64,000 nucleotides of DNA, taken from assembly GCA_934096805.1 (NCBI GenBank), contig CAKOMW010000001.1, positions 124,001 through 188,000 of the forward strand, read 5' to 3'. Of this stretch, positions 41,636-49,730 are shown in pieces. Both the position numbers and the translations under genes were made by a program. Source of the DNA: an uncultured Bacilli bacterium (GTDB taxonomy: Bacteria; Bacillota_I; Bacilli_A; RF39; UBA660). Below the pieces are notes generated by a model. The model ran no database searches. It was not told where the DNA came from and saw only the letters and a list, made by a program, of their open reading frames with translations. Every line of letters begins with the position of its first letter. The first letter of the stretch is position 1.

Positions 41636-42068
41636 TTTCATATTCCTTTATTTGATTTATTCTTTTTACGTATTTTTCTTGGTTGTTTTCTTGTGCTGTC
41701 AGGAATGTTTGAATTATTTTTTTTGTTTTTAATTTGGGCATTTCTCCTGAGATTGCTATTATGTTGGCGTGGTTGTGCTCTCTTGCAAGATGTGCTTCTT
41801 TGGTGTTTGATACTTTGGCACAGATTATTCCTTTTACTTTGTTGCATGCAATTGATATTCCTATTCCTGTTCCACATAGTGCTATTCCAATGTCAGCTTG
41901 GTGGTTTTTAATGGTTTCTCCTAGTAGGATTCCATATTTTGGGTAATCTGCTGATTCAGTGCTGGTTGTACCTAAGTCTATTATTTCATGATTTTGTTTT
42001 TTTAAATATGTTATTAGTTCTTGTTTCATGTTGTAACCACGATGGTCTGATGCTATAGCTATTTTCAT
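41628..42068 (-). CDS. rpiB: Ribose-5-phosphate isomerase B
   Basis: Isomerases ribulose-5-phosphate and ribose-5-phosphate in the pentose pathway; about 146 aa. It has MKIAIASDHRGYNMKQELI at the N-terminus, IGIALCGTGIGISIACNKVKGI in the catalytic loop with the Cys, and REHNHANIIAI. ATG 42068 follows AAGGTGAT; an upstream GTG adds three residues. It is the first gene of the run to mbl. Confidence 0.93.
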   Translation of the reverse strand: MKIAIASDHRGYNMKQELITYLKKQNHEIIDLGTTSTESADYPKYGILLGETIKNHQADIGIALCGTGIGISIACNKVKGIICAKVSNTKEAHLAREHNHANIIAISGEMPKLKTKKIIQTFLTAQENNQEKYVKRINQIKEYENG

Positions 42069-42128
42069 TTTTATCACCTTATGTTTAGTATACTACATTT
42101 TTTTTTAATTAAAAAGATAGTTTTGGGT

Positions 42129-43103
42129 CTATTTTGTTATTTTTTCTAATTCTTTTACTATTTTTAGTAGTTCTTCTTCTGTTTTGCATGATGTTATTTT
42201 TGTTTTATACTCTTTGATATTGGGAATTTTTTTCATGTACCAAAGGGCATGGGTTCTTATTTCTGTTAAGGCTTGTTTTTCACTTGTATATTTTTTTAAT
42301 AGGTTGTAGTGTGTTTTTATCATTTGTATTTTTTCTTGGTTGGTGGGTTCGTTTATTACTTTGTTATTTTCTAAGTATTCTACGCATTCTTTTATAAGCC
42401 ATGGGTTGCCTAAGGTAGCTCTTCCTATCATTATTGCATCACAACCTGTTTCTTCTAGCATTTTTTTGGCATCGTATATTGTTTTTATATCACCGTTGCC
42501 TATGACTGGAATTGTAACGGCTTCTTTCACTTGTTTTATGATTGACCAATCAGCGTTGCCACTGTAGCCTTGGCTTCTGGTCCTGGCATGGACTGATATT
42601 GCTGATGCTCCGGCTTGTTCTATTTTTTGGGCTACAGTGATTGCATTTATATTTTGTTCGTCCCAACCACTTCTTATTTTTACGGTTATCGGAACGTTTG
42701 TATTGTCTACTACTTCTTTTACTAATTCATATATTTTTTCTGGATCTTTTAATAGAGCGCTTCCTGCTCCTGATTTTACTACTTTGGGAACTGGGCATCC
42801 CATATTTATGTCTATTATTTTTACATTGTATAGATTTACTAGAATGTTAGCTGCTTTAGTTATTGTATCTTTGTTAGATCCAAATAGCTGTACTGCTAAC
42901 GGGATATTTAAATCATTTATACCGTTTAGCATGTCTAGGGTTTTTTTATTATTTCTTACAATTGCTTCAGCACTTATTAGTTCAGTTATAGCATAACCTA
43001 CTTCCATTTTTTCACATATTTTTAAGTATGAAGGGTTTGACGCTCCGGCCATTGGTGCTAGAACTACTTTGTTTTTTGGTTTTATTGTTCCTATTTTAAA
43101 CAT
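42129..43103 (-). CDS. dusB: tRNA-dihydrouridine synthase
   Basis: FMN-dependent enzyme that reduces uridines in tRNA, 324 aa. It has VVLAPMAGASNPSYLKI, the active-site Cys in MGCPVPKVVKSGAGSALL near residue 100, and IPVIGNGDI with MIGRATLGNPWLI. The family has several paralogues; DusB fits the gut Firmicute pattern. It overlaps the downstream end of the lipoprotein gene by 13 bases. Confidence 0.93.
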   Translation of the reverse strand: MFKIGTIKPKNKVVLAPMAGASNPSYLKICEKMEVGYAITELISAEAIVRNNKKTLDMLNGINDLNIPLAVQLFGSNKDTITKAANILVNLYNVKIIDINMGCPVPKVVKSGAGSALLKDPEKIYELVKEVVDNTNVPITVKIRSGWDEQNINAITVAQKIEQAGASAISVHARTRSQGYSGNADWSIIKQVKEAVTIPVIGNGDIKTIYDAKKMLEETGCDAIMIGRATLGNPWLIKECVEYLENNKVINEPTNQEKIQMIKTHYNLLKKYTSEKQALTEIRTHALWYMKKIPNIKEYKTKITSCKTEEELLKIVKELEKITK

Positions 43104-43726
43104 AGTTTTTTACCTTGATTGTAGCGATTTTCTTCTTTGTTTTCTAGGATGATAAAATTATCTATGTCAATGTATTCACCATTTACTTGGTCTAATTGTA
43201 GTTTTACTTCGGATTTTTTTTGATATTTACCATTTTTTGTTTTGATAGTGTATATTTTGTATTTTATTTCTTCTTTTTGCCCTTGTCTAATTATTCCTGT
43301 GTAGTTTTTTAGCTGTTCTTTATTTATTAATTTCCATTTTTCTGGAAGTATTAGTTTTCCGTCTTTACCAATTTTAGGTGTAGTTACTTCTTTTTGATAT
43401 ATAGTGTCTAATTGTTCTATTTCTTTATTTAAATAAGGTCCAATTTTGCTTGTTTCATAAAGATTGTTTTTTATTAGGTAATCACTTAAATCATTTTTTA
43501 GAATATATTCTTTTAGTTTTACTTGATTTTTGTTTTCATATTCACATGGGTGGTAAGTGTATTCTATTTCTTTTGTGTCTTTATATATATGGTAGTGTTC
43601 TTCTTCTATGTTGCAATTTTTTTTCATGCTACAGCTTGTTAGTCCTGTTACTAAGAATGTTGTTGCTAAACATAGCGAAATTAATCTTTTCTTTATGTTT
43701 TGCGGATATATTTTTAGGTTTTTCAT
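43091..43726 (-). CDS. Unknown lipoprotein
   Basis: About 211 aa. A basic N-terminus and hydrophobic helix (ISLCLATTFLVTGL) end in the lipobox LTSC near residue 31, so it should be anchored by Lgt/LspA. The mature part is highly charged (Lys, Glu) with HYHIYKDTKEIEYTYHPCEY; no domain recognised. ATG 43726 has AAAGGA about ten bases upstream; TTG three codons earlier is an alternative. It is translated just before dusB with overlap. Confidence 0.8.
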   Translation of the reverse strand: MKNLKIYPQNIKKRLISLCLATTFLVTGLTSCSMKKNCNIEEEHYHIYKDTKEIEYTYHPCEYENKNQVKLKEYILKNDLSDYLIKNNLYETSKIGPYLNKEIEQLDTIYQKEVTTPKIGKDGKLILPEKWKLINKEQLKNYTGIIRQGQKEEIKYKIYTIKTKNGKYQKKSEVKLQLDQVNGEYIDIDNFIILENKEENRYNQGKKLCLK

Positions 43727-43855
43727 TTTAATCAATTCCTTTCTTTTTCATGGATATTTATATTTTTGCATATGTTTTTCAAGTGCCCATATTATATCAT
43801 ATCTTTTATTTTTATTCAATAAATTTTGAGAGGTATTTTTGTGTTAATTTTAAAA

Positions 43856-43881
43856 ATAAAAAAAGACCTTTTTAAGTCTTT
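43856..43881 (-). terminator. cotE terminator
   Basis: AAAAGAC-type stem with an AAGTCTTTT arm and T-run, at the cotE stop. Confidence 0.75.
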
Positions 43882-44429
43882 TATTCTTCTGTTTCTTTTA
43901 TGAATTCTTCATTTATGGAATCATCTATTTCTTTTGTTATGTCGGTTTCTTTTTCATCGTCAGTTATTTCTTCCCATTCATCTTCATCTTCGTCAACTGA
44001 AATTCTTACTTTCGTGTCTCCGACTATTTCTATACCTAACTCTTTTTCTATTTGATATTCTATTTTACCGTCTACTATTTCTACTTTAGTGCAACTTGGT
44101 TGCTTTAAGCTTCTTACTATTATTTCTTCTGGAGTATTAATGTCGGTTTCTTTTGTTCTTTTTACATTTAATAGTTCGTTATAAGATATAGTTTGTTTTG
44201 ATACAACTGTTTTTGTATCATTAGCATATGAGTACCAAATGTTTACATCGCAAGTTCCTTCCACTCTAATTTTGTCTTGTTCTTTTATTCCTTTAAATTT
44301 GTGGTTTATTACCCAACAGCCTAGTATAGTAGTAGGTACTTCTTCAGGAATTAATGTATAATTGTTTGAAAACAATTTTTTTCCCTTACCTATTACTGCT
44401 TTTGTAACTATTTCTCTAAAACTTCCCAC
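43881..44429 (-). CDS. cotE: Outer spore-coat morphogenetic protein CotE
   Basis: About 182 aa and a strong match to CotE of Bacillus: MGSFREIVTKAVIGKGKK, VPTTILGCWVINHKFKG, VNIWYSYANDTKTVVSK and the acidic tail DEDEDEWEEITDDE. CotE assembles the outer spore coat in the mother cell. GTG at 44429 after GAGGGGTGAT is the likely start; upstream codons precede the ribosome site. In Bacillus it sits near miaB (ymcB), and miaB is two genes upstream here. This supports past or present spore formation. Confidence 0.93.
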   Translation of the reverse strand: MGSFREIVTKAVIGKGKKLFSNNYTLIPEEVPTTILGCWVINHKFKGIKEQDKIRVEGTCDVNIWYSYANDTKTVVSKQTISYNELLNVKRTKETDINTPEEIIVRSLKQPSCTKVEIVDGKIEYQIEKELGIEIVGDTKVRISVDEDEDEWEEITDDEKETDITKEIDDSINEEFIKETEE

Positions 44430-44484
44430 TATATCACCCCTCAATTTAATCTATGCGAATATAGTGGTTTTGTTTACATTTTTG

Positions 44485-45531
44485 TTAATAAATATATACT
44501 GGTGTACCTACTGTTATCATCGAATACAGTTTTTGGGCTTTTTTGTATGGAATGTTTACACAGCCATGACTGCCATTTTTTTTGTATATTTGTCCCCCGA
44601 AACTACTTCTCCATGTAGCATCGTGAATTCCATATGCTCTTCCTTTGAAGGCTATCCAATAATAAACAAAGCTTACATAGTCTTCTCCGATTAAGTTTAT
44701 TTTTCTTGCTTTTGATACTACTTTAAATGATCCCCTTGGTGTTGCATTATTTTTACCGGTTACAACGCTCGTCTTTAGGGCTAACTTATTATTTTTATAG
44801 TATTTTAGTGTTTGGTTTTTGATTGATATTTCTACAAATGTTCCTTTGTATGATGTCTTTTCTTTTTTGACTTTTGTTGTCTTTTTGGTAGTCTTGTTTG
44901 TTGTTTTGCTTTTTTTTGTTTCTGTTGTTTTTTTTGGCTCTTCTTTAGGTTTTGGTTTTTCTTTTACTATGACTTTTATTGTTTTGATCGCCTTATTTCC
45001 TGAATTATCTGCGACTGTATAGCTGACTTTGTATGTACCTGCTTTATTCATGTCTACATTTGAATTTATTTTTACTTTGCTTGTGATGTTTCCATCAGCA
45101 TTATCTATTGCTTTATATTTTGGCGTAGTGAATGTATCTCCGACTTGTTTAGTAATTTCTTTTTTACTCTCTACTGTTAGTGTTGGTTTTGTTTTGTCAA
45201 CGATACTTACTTTCCTTGTTAATTGTTTTTGTTTGTTAATTTTTTCAAAATTAAGGGTATATTTTATTTCATAATTCCCAAGAGAGTTTGTGTTGACGTT
45301 TGAGTTTATTTTTACATCTGTTGTCTTATCTTTTTTACCTACTACTGCTATGTAGCCTGGTTCTTTATATGTTTTACCTATTTCTACGGTTATCTCTTGT
45401 TCTCCTTTTAATTCAAAGAAGGAATTGTTGTAATCTTCAAGCATTTTATAGTATATGCCGAAAAATGCTGTTATTGCTAACAACGAAATAACAAGAAAAA
45501 TTGTTAAGATTAGTTTTTTCCTATTATTCAT
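44485..45531 (-). CDS. L,D-transpeptidase with Ig-like domains
   Basis: 348 aa. One N-terminal membrane anchor (LILTIFLVISLLAITAFFGI), two Ig-like domains of the DUF5011 type (each with KINSNV near residues 73 and 155), a Lys/Thr-rich spacer (KEEPKKTTETKK) and a C-terminal YkuD domain with IHDATW and SHGCVNIPYKKA; the Cys is the catalytic nucleophile. It should make 3-3 peptidoglycan cross-links or anchor proteins to the wall. Between cotE and miaB, so it may belong to a spore or envelope cluster. Confidence 0.9.
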   Translation of the reverse strand: MNNRKKLILTIFLVISLLAITAFFGIYYKMLEDYNNSFFELKGEQEITVEIGKTYKEPGYIAVVGKKDKTTDVKINSNVNTNSLGNYEIKYTLNFEKINKQKQLTRKVSIVDKTKPTLTVESKKEITKQVGDTFTTPKYKAIDNADGNITSKVKINSNVDMNKAGTYKVSYTVADNSGNKAIKTIKVIVKEKPKPKEEPKKTTETKKSKTTNKTTKKTTKVKKEKTSYKGTFVEISIKNQTLKYYKNNKLALKTSVVTGKNNATPRGSFKVVSKARKINLIGEDYVSFVYYWIAFKGRAYGIHDATWRSSFGGQIYKKNGSHGCVNIPYKKAQKLYSMITVGTPVYIY

Positions 45532-45582
45532 ATTTTCACCAATTATATAATATCACATTTTGTCTATTTTACAAATATTTTT

Positions 45583-45615
45583 TAAAAAAAAAGAATATAT
45601 TATTTTATATATTCT
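45583..45615 (-). terminator. miaB terminator
   Basis: AAGAATATAT/ATATATTCT stem with T-run at the miaB stop. Confidence 0.6.
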
Positions 45616-47018
45616 CCATCTAAGCTCCAAGTTTTGGCGTCTGTTATTTTTACTTTAACTATTTTTCCTAGTATATTTTCTGGGCCTTTTAGATTTACTA
45701 GTTTGTTTGTATCTGTGTAGCCCATTAGCATATTATTTTTTTCACTTTTTGCTTCCACTAGGACGTCTACTGTTTTATTTAGTAGTTTTTGATTGTTTTC
45801 TAGAGCATATTTGTTAATAAGCTCATTTAGTTCTTGTAATCTTTGTTCTTTTTCTTCTAGAGTAATGGTATCTTGCATTTTTTCAGCTGGGGTGCCTACT
45901 CTTTTCGAAAAGATAAAGGTGAATGCTAAGTCAAATTTGCATTTATTGACTAAATCTAGAGTATCTTCGAATTGTTTTCTTGTTTCATTTGGGAATCCTA
46001 CTATAATGTCTGTTGTTATTGATACATTTGGAATTTTTTCTTTTATTTTATTGAATAATGTCAAATACTCTTCTTTTGTATATCTTCTTCCCATTAATTT
46101 TAGGATTTCATTGTTTCCAGATTGAACTGGTAAATGAATGCTTGGCATAATGTTTTCATATTTTGAAATTGTGTCAATCATGTCATCTGTAAAGTCCCAT
46201 GGATGAGATGTTATAAACCTTATTCTTGGAATGTTTGTTTCTGCTACTTCAGTTAATAAATTTTTTAGGTTGTATTCTATTTCTAGATCTTTTCCATAGG
46301 CGTTTACATTTTGTCCTAGAAGTGTTACTTCTTTATATCCATCTTTTACTAATTGTTGTACTTCGTTTATTATGTCTGCTGGTTGTCTACTTCTTTGTTT
46401 TCCTCTTGTATATGGAACTATGCAATAAGTACAGAATTTGTCGCAACCATACATTATATTTACGTAGGCTTTTATTTTGCTTTCTCGTTTTGCTGGAAGT
46501 CCTTCGATTATGTCACCTTCACAGCTTGGGGCCTCAATTTTTAATTCGTGTTTTTTTAGGGAGTTTGATACAAGTTCTCCTAAAAGTTCAATGTTATGGG
46601 TGCCAAGAACAAAGTCCATCCATTTATACTTTTTCATTATTTTTTCTGCTACTACTTCTTCTTGAGACATGCAACCTGCTATTCCTACGATTAAGTCTTT
46701 TTTGGTTGATTTTAAATGCTTAGCTCTTCCTAACATACCAAATACTTTGTTATGAGCATTTTCTCTTATTGAGCAAGTATTTAATAAAATTAGGTCTGCT
46801 TCTTCCATATTTGTTGTTTCTGTGAAGCCCATTTCTTCTAGGATTGCTTTCATGTTTTCACTGTCATGTTCATTCATTTGGCAACCGTATGTTTTTAAAA
46901 AGTACTTTTTGTTTTCTACTATATTTTGATATTTTTTTTCATAATTTTTACTTTCTACTGTTTTATTTGTTCTTTTTTTTGCTTCTTTTAAGTTTGGAAT
47001 ATTCATATTAAACATCAT
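45600..47018 (-). CDS. miaB: tRNA-2-methylthio-N6-dimethylallyladenosine synthase
   Basis: Radical-SAM methylthiotransferase for tRNA position 37, 472 aa. It has the N-terminal UPF0004 cysteines (YGCQMNEHDSE, LLNTCSIRENA, GIAGCMSQEE), the radical-SAM cluster CDKFCTYCIVPYTRG, and a C-terminal TRAM domain (VLVEAKSEKNNMLMGY). Three in-frame ATG near the start make the first residue uncertain by up to four codons. Standalone gene with its own terminator; cotE lies two genes downstream. Confidence 0.93.
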   Translation of the reverse strand: MMFNMNIPNLKEAKKRTNKTVESKNYEKKYQNIVENKKYFLKTYGCQMNEHDSENMKAILEEMGFTETTNMEEADLILLNTCSIRENAHNKVFGMLGRAKHLKSTKKDLIVGIAGCMSQEEVVAEKIMKKYKWMDFVLGTHNIELLGELVSNSLKKHELKIEAPSCEGDIIEGLPAKRESKIKAYVNIMYGCDKFCTYCIVPYTRGKQRSRQPADIINEVQQLVKDGYKEVTLLGQNVNAYGKDLEIEYNLKNLLTEVAETNIPRIRFITSHPWDFTDDMIDTISKYENIMPSIHLPVQSGNNEILKLMGRRYTKEEYLTLFNKIKEKIPNVSITTDIIVGFPNETRKQFEDTLDLVNKCKFDLAFTFIFSKRVGTPAEKMQDTITLEEKEQRLQELNELINKYALENNQKLLNKTVDVLVEAKSEKNNMLMGYTDTNKLVNLKGPENILGKIVKVKITDAKTWSLDGEYIK

Positions 47019-47153
47019 TCCTTTCGTTTTATCTAAGCTTTATATAAAAACATAAGTCTTGAATCACTTTTATATTAAACTTAATTTTTTTCAGATATAA
47101 CTCCAGTTATAGATTATAAAAGAAAAAAGCAAATTAATCAAGTAACTTACTTT

Positions 47154-47840
47154 TTAAACTTCTTGTAAAACGCTGTATACAATATTATCTAAATATTTTA
47201 TTTCATTATTTTTCACGTGTTTTTTTATTTCATCAAAATTTTTAGTAATTGTATTTACTATTTTTTCTACTTTAGGTAAAAGTTCTTTGTCTACAAGATT
47301 GTCAATAATTATTTCTAAGTTATTAACTTTGGAGTATATTCCATAGTTATTACTTTTTATATAGTTTTCATATAAGTTTTTAAACGAAACTAAATCAATA
47401 TTATTGAATCTGTCGTCTTCTAATATTTTTACTGTTGTATATATATAGTGTTCATTGATTGATTTATCTAAAATTGTTTCTCCTTTTTTATTCCTGATGT
47501 TTGGAATAAAATTTTTGTTTTTTTGTAGTTGTTTAATTATTTGCAAAACTTCTAAATAATTTTTTGATACTAGAATGTGGGCAAATGTTTCTCCTTTTTT
47601 ATTTTGGTGATTAACATTCCAATTCTTTTTTTTCATGTGTTTTAAAACAACTTCGTTCCATCCTTTTTTTAATATTACCATTAGGATACTGTCTCCACTT
47701 TCATTAGTTAAGTTAATATCTACTAATTTTTTTGTTAATATTTTGTCTACTAGTTCAACGTGATTTTCATTTATCAAGTTGAACATCTGGGACGGTTCTT
47801 CTTCAACAACTTTCATTGTCACTTGTTCATCATAAAACAT
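47154..47840 (-). CDS. Ankyrin-repeat protein
   Basis: 228 aa. Tandem ankyrin-like repeats run through residues 15-150, for example INLTNESGDSILMVILKKG, NVNHQNKKGETFAHILVSK and NIRNKKGETILDKSINEHY. No signal or membrane segment. A helical C-terminal region follows (IIDNLVDKELLPKVEKIVN). Such proteins mediate protein contacts; partner unknown. A good promoter lies upstream and tRNA-Thr lies further upstream on the same strand. Confidence 0.75.
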   Translation of the reverse strand: MFYDEQVTMKVVEEEPSQMFNLINENHVELVDKILTKKLVDINLTNESGDSILMVILKKGWNEVVLKHMKKKNWNVNHQNKKGETFAHILVSKNYLEVLQIIKQLQKNKNFIPNIRNKKGETILDKSINEHYIYTTVKILEDDRFNNIDLVSFKNLYENYIKSNNYGIYSKVNNLEIIIDNLVDKELLPKVEKIVNTITKNFDEIKKHVKNNEIKYLDNIVYSVLQEV

Positions 47841-47876
47841 AAATTACTACACCTCTTTCACACGCGACATTTAAAC

Positions 47877-47905
47877 ATTTTACTCGTTTTTTTGTGTTTT
47901 GTCAA
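47877..47905 (-). promoter_or_regulatory. Promoter of the ankyrin gene
   Basis: TTGACA (47900-47905), 17 bases, TAAAAT (47877-47882) on the minus strand. Confidence 0.75.
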
Positions 47906-47959
47906 GTTTTTTTGGATCTGGGAATATGTACAGTAACTTTATTTTTGGGTTTTTTGATA

Positions 47960-47998
47960 AAGAAACGCCACTTTTTAAACAAAATTAAAAGTAGCGTT
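47960..47998 (-). terminator. tRNA-Thr terminator
   Basis: Twelve-pair stem (47964-47975 with 47987-47998) with one mismatch-type pair and a short T-run after it on the minus strand. Confidence 0.75.
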
Positions 47999-48010
47999 GA
48001 TTGTTAATTA

Positions 48011-48084
48011 TGGTGCCGATTAACAGAATTGAACTGTTCTCTGATGCTTACCATGCATCTGTTTTACCACTAAACTAAATCGGC
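48011..48084 (-). tRNA. tRNA-Thr, anticodon GGT, CCA encoded
   Basis: Full cloverleaf read by hand: acceptor GCCGATT/AATCGGC, D-arm GTTT/AAAC, anticodon stem GATGC/GCATC with loop ATGGTAA (anticodon GGT), T-arm AACAG/CTGTT with loop TTCAATT, discriminator A and CCA. C2-G71 and G35-U36 match threonine identity. A -10 TATAAT lies just upstream. Confidence 0.93.
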
Positions 48085-48092
48085 TTATTAAA

Positions 48093-48125
48093 ATTATATC
48101 ATATTTTTTAATTATATGCTATAAT
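48093..48125. promoter_or_regulatory. Divergent overlapping -10 region for tRNA-Thr and murI
   Basis: Minus strand: TATAAT at 48093-48098, 9 bases from the tRNA. Plus strand: TATAAT at 48120-48125, about 18 bases before the murI ATG. The two -35 regions (TAGCAT and TATCAT) are weak and overlap the opposite promoter. Confidence 0.55.
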
Positions 48126-48142
48126 CTTATATGGTGATTTAT

Positions 48143-48877
48143 ATGAAAAATAATCCTATTGCTTTTTTTGATTCTGGAATTGGTGGTAGCACTATATTGA
48201 AAGAGGTAATGAAAAGCTTGCCTCATGAAGATTATATTTATTATCCTGATTCTGTTAATAATCCTTATGGCAATAAGTCTAAGAGCGAATTATTTAAGAT
48301 TGTTGATGGTATTGTTGCTAATCTTCTTATCTATAAACCTAAGATTATTGTTTGTGCATGTAATACTGCGACTACTATGGTGTTAAAAGATATTAGAGAA
48401 AAATATAGGAATGTTGATTTTATTGGAACTGAACCTGCTATTAAGGTTTTATTTGATAAATATAAAGATAAAAAATCAATTGTTTTGACTACTAAGGGTA
48501 CTAAAGATAGTGAAAGATTTAAAGAACTGTGTAGAATGTATAAGACTAATAATTGTTTCTTAGTTGAGGCTCCGCTTTTAGCTGGTTTAATTGAAAGAGG
48601 GGATAATACTAGAGAATATTTATATGATTTATTAAAGGATTTTAATGATATTGAGGTGGTTGTTTTAGGTTGTACACATTTTCCTATTGTAAAAAAGGAA
48701 ATTAAAGAAGTTTTGGGAGATGTACTTTTTATCGATGGTGCGAATGGTATAGCGAATAGAATTTTTAATATTTTGGATAGTAGTTCCTCTTTTAATGAAT
48801 CTGGTGGGAAGATGGATATTTTGACTAATGATGATAACATTAAAAAAAGAATTATAGATGTTTTGGATAATTTATAA
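48143..48877 (+). CDS. murI: Glutamate racemase
   Basis: Makes D-glutamate for peptidoglycan; about 244 aa, cofactor-free. Both catalytic cysteines are visible: VCACNTATTM near residue 70 and VLGCTHFPIV near residue 180, with the N-terminal PIAFFDSGIGGST motif. ATG 48143 follows TGGTGAT; the frame can be extended four codons without support. Together with murA and the L,D-transpeptidase it shows a peptidoglycan wall. One of only two plus-strand genes here. Confidence 0.96.
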   Translation: MKNNPIAFFDSGIGGSTILKEVMKSLPHEDYIYYPDSVNNPYGNKSKSELFKIVDGIVANLLIYKPKIIVCACNTATTMVLKDIREKYRNVDFIGTEPAIKVLFDKYKDKKSIVLTTKGTKDSERFKELCRMYKTNNCFLVEAPLLAGLIERGDNTREYLYDLLKDFNDIEVVVLGCTHFPIVKKEIKEVLGDVLFIDGANGIANRIFNILDSSSSFNESGGKMDILTNDDNIKKRIIDVLDNL

Positions 48878-48974
48878 TTCTTTTTTTATTTTATTTTTGT
48901 CTTTTTGTAGGTATATTAAAATGTAATAAAACCTTTGATTCACAAGAAATAATTAACTAACGATAAATAATATT

Positions 48975-49220
48975 TTAATCACTTACACTTTTTATTTCTT
49001 GTAATTCAAATCTATATTTCTGCTTTACATTGGGGTATTTTTTATGATCAACTTCACTTAAGAACATTTCCATTGGTCTAATCCATAGACTTCCATCATC
49101 ATATAGTTTTCTATAAACTACATATTTTTCTTTTGTTTCAGAATGATTTGCAACATCTATAACCAAATAATAATTTCCTTTAAAGTGTTTGTAAATGCCA
49201 TTGATTTTTATTTCTCTCAT
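48975..49220 (-). CDS. DUF1653 family protein
   Basis: About 81 aa. It matches the small DUF1653 domain: INGIYKHFKGNYYLVIDVA, VVYRKLYDDGSLWIRPMEMF and a YRFELQEI ending. No signal peptide. ATG 49220 follows GGAG; an upstream TTG adds five residues. Function unknown. Lies between murI and tmRNA, on its own. Confidence 0.82.
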   Translation of the reverse strand: MREIKINGIYKHFKGNYYLVIDVANHSETKEKYVVYRKLYDDGSLWIRPMEMFLSEVDHKKYPNVKQKYRFELQEIKSVSD

Positions 49221-49333
49221 TTTGAACTTCTCCAATCTTATATTTTTATTTAAATTAAATTATATAAATATTGTATCATAAAATTTGGTATTTAAAAACT
49301 CGAATTTTTTATAGTTCAAGTTTGATATCAATC

Positions 49334-49675
49334 TGGTGGAGATGAGGAGAATTGAACTCCTGTCCAAATATAATCTAATTTAAACGTCTACAAGTTTAGT
49401 TGATTAAGTTTATTCATTACTCATCATAATAATCAACAATTAAATGAATAACTATCTTACTGAAATTCATTGCTGTTCGTAAGAAAAACAACAATATAGT
49501 CTGCTAGATATTACCCTTAAATATTCCCACAGACTAGGAATATAGAAGAGTTTTGCTTTTTATTTCTAAGCAAATGCTAAATTTCTGTTTCCAGTTATTT
49601 TTAATTGCGCATTTAAAGATTGCCATCTACTTGCAGTCTAAACCGTTTTATACCTGTCGAAACCATGTCATCCCC
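49334..49675 (-). ncRNA. ssrA: tmRNA (ssrA)
   Basis: 342 bases. The 5' end GGGGATGACATGG with TTTCGACAGG pairs with the 3' CATCTCC, ending ACCA; this is the tRNA-like acceptor. The TTCAATTC T-loop-like region is present near the 3' end. The tag reading frame is at 49566-49610 (resume GCG), coding AQLKITGNRNLAFA and ending in TAG. The C-terminus LAFA is a ClpXP-like degron type. SmpB is two genes away. This explains the 500 bases between the DUF1653 gene and the XRE gene. Confidence 0.95.
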
Positions 49676-49730
49676 ATATAAGCAGATTATATCATAAAAC
49701 GAGTGTTTAATCAATAATTTGTTTGCTTTT

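Noticed and set aside
41638..41877. A second minus-strand frame of 79 codons inside rpiB
   Set aside because: It is a shifted frame of rpiB with very biased Arg/Asn/Gln composition and no ribosome site.
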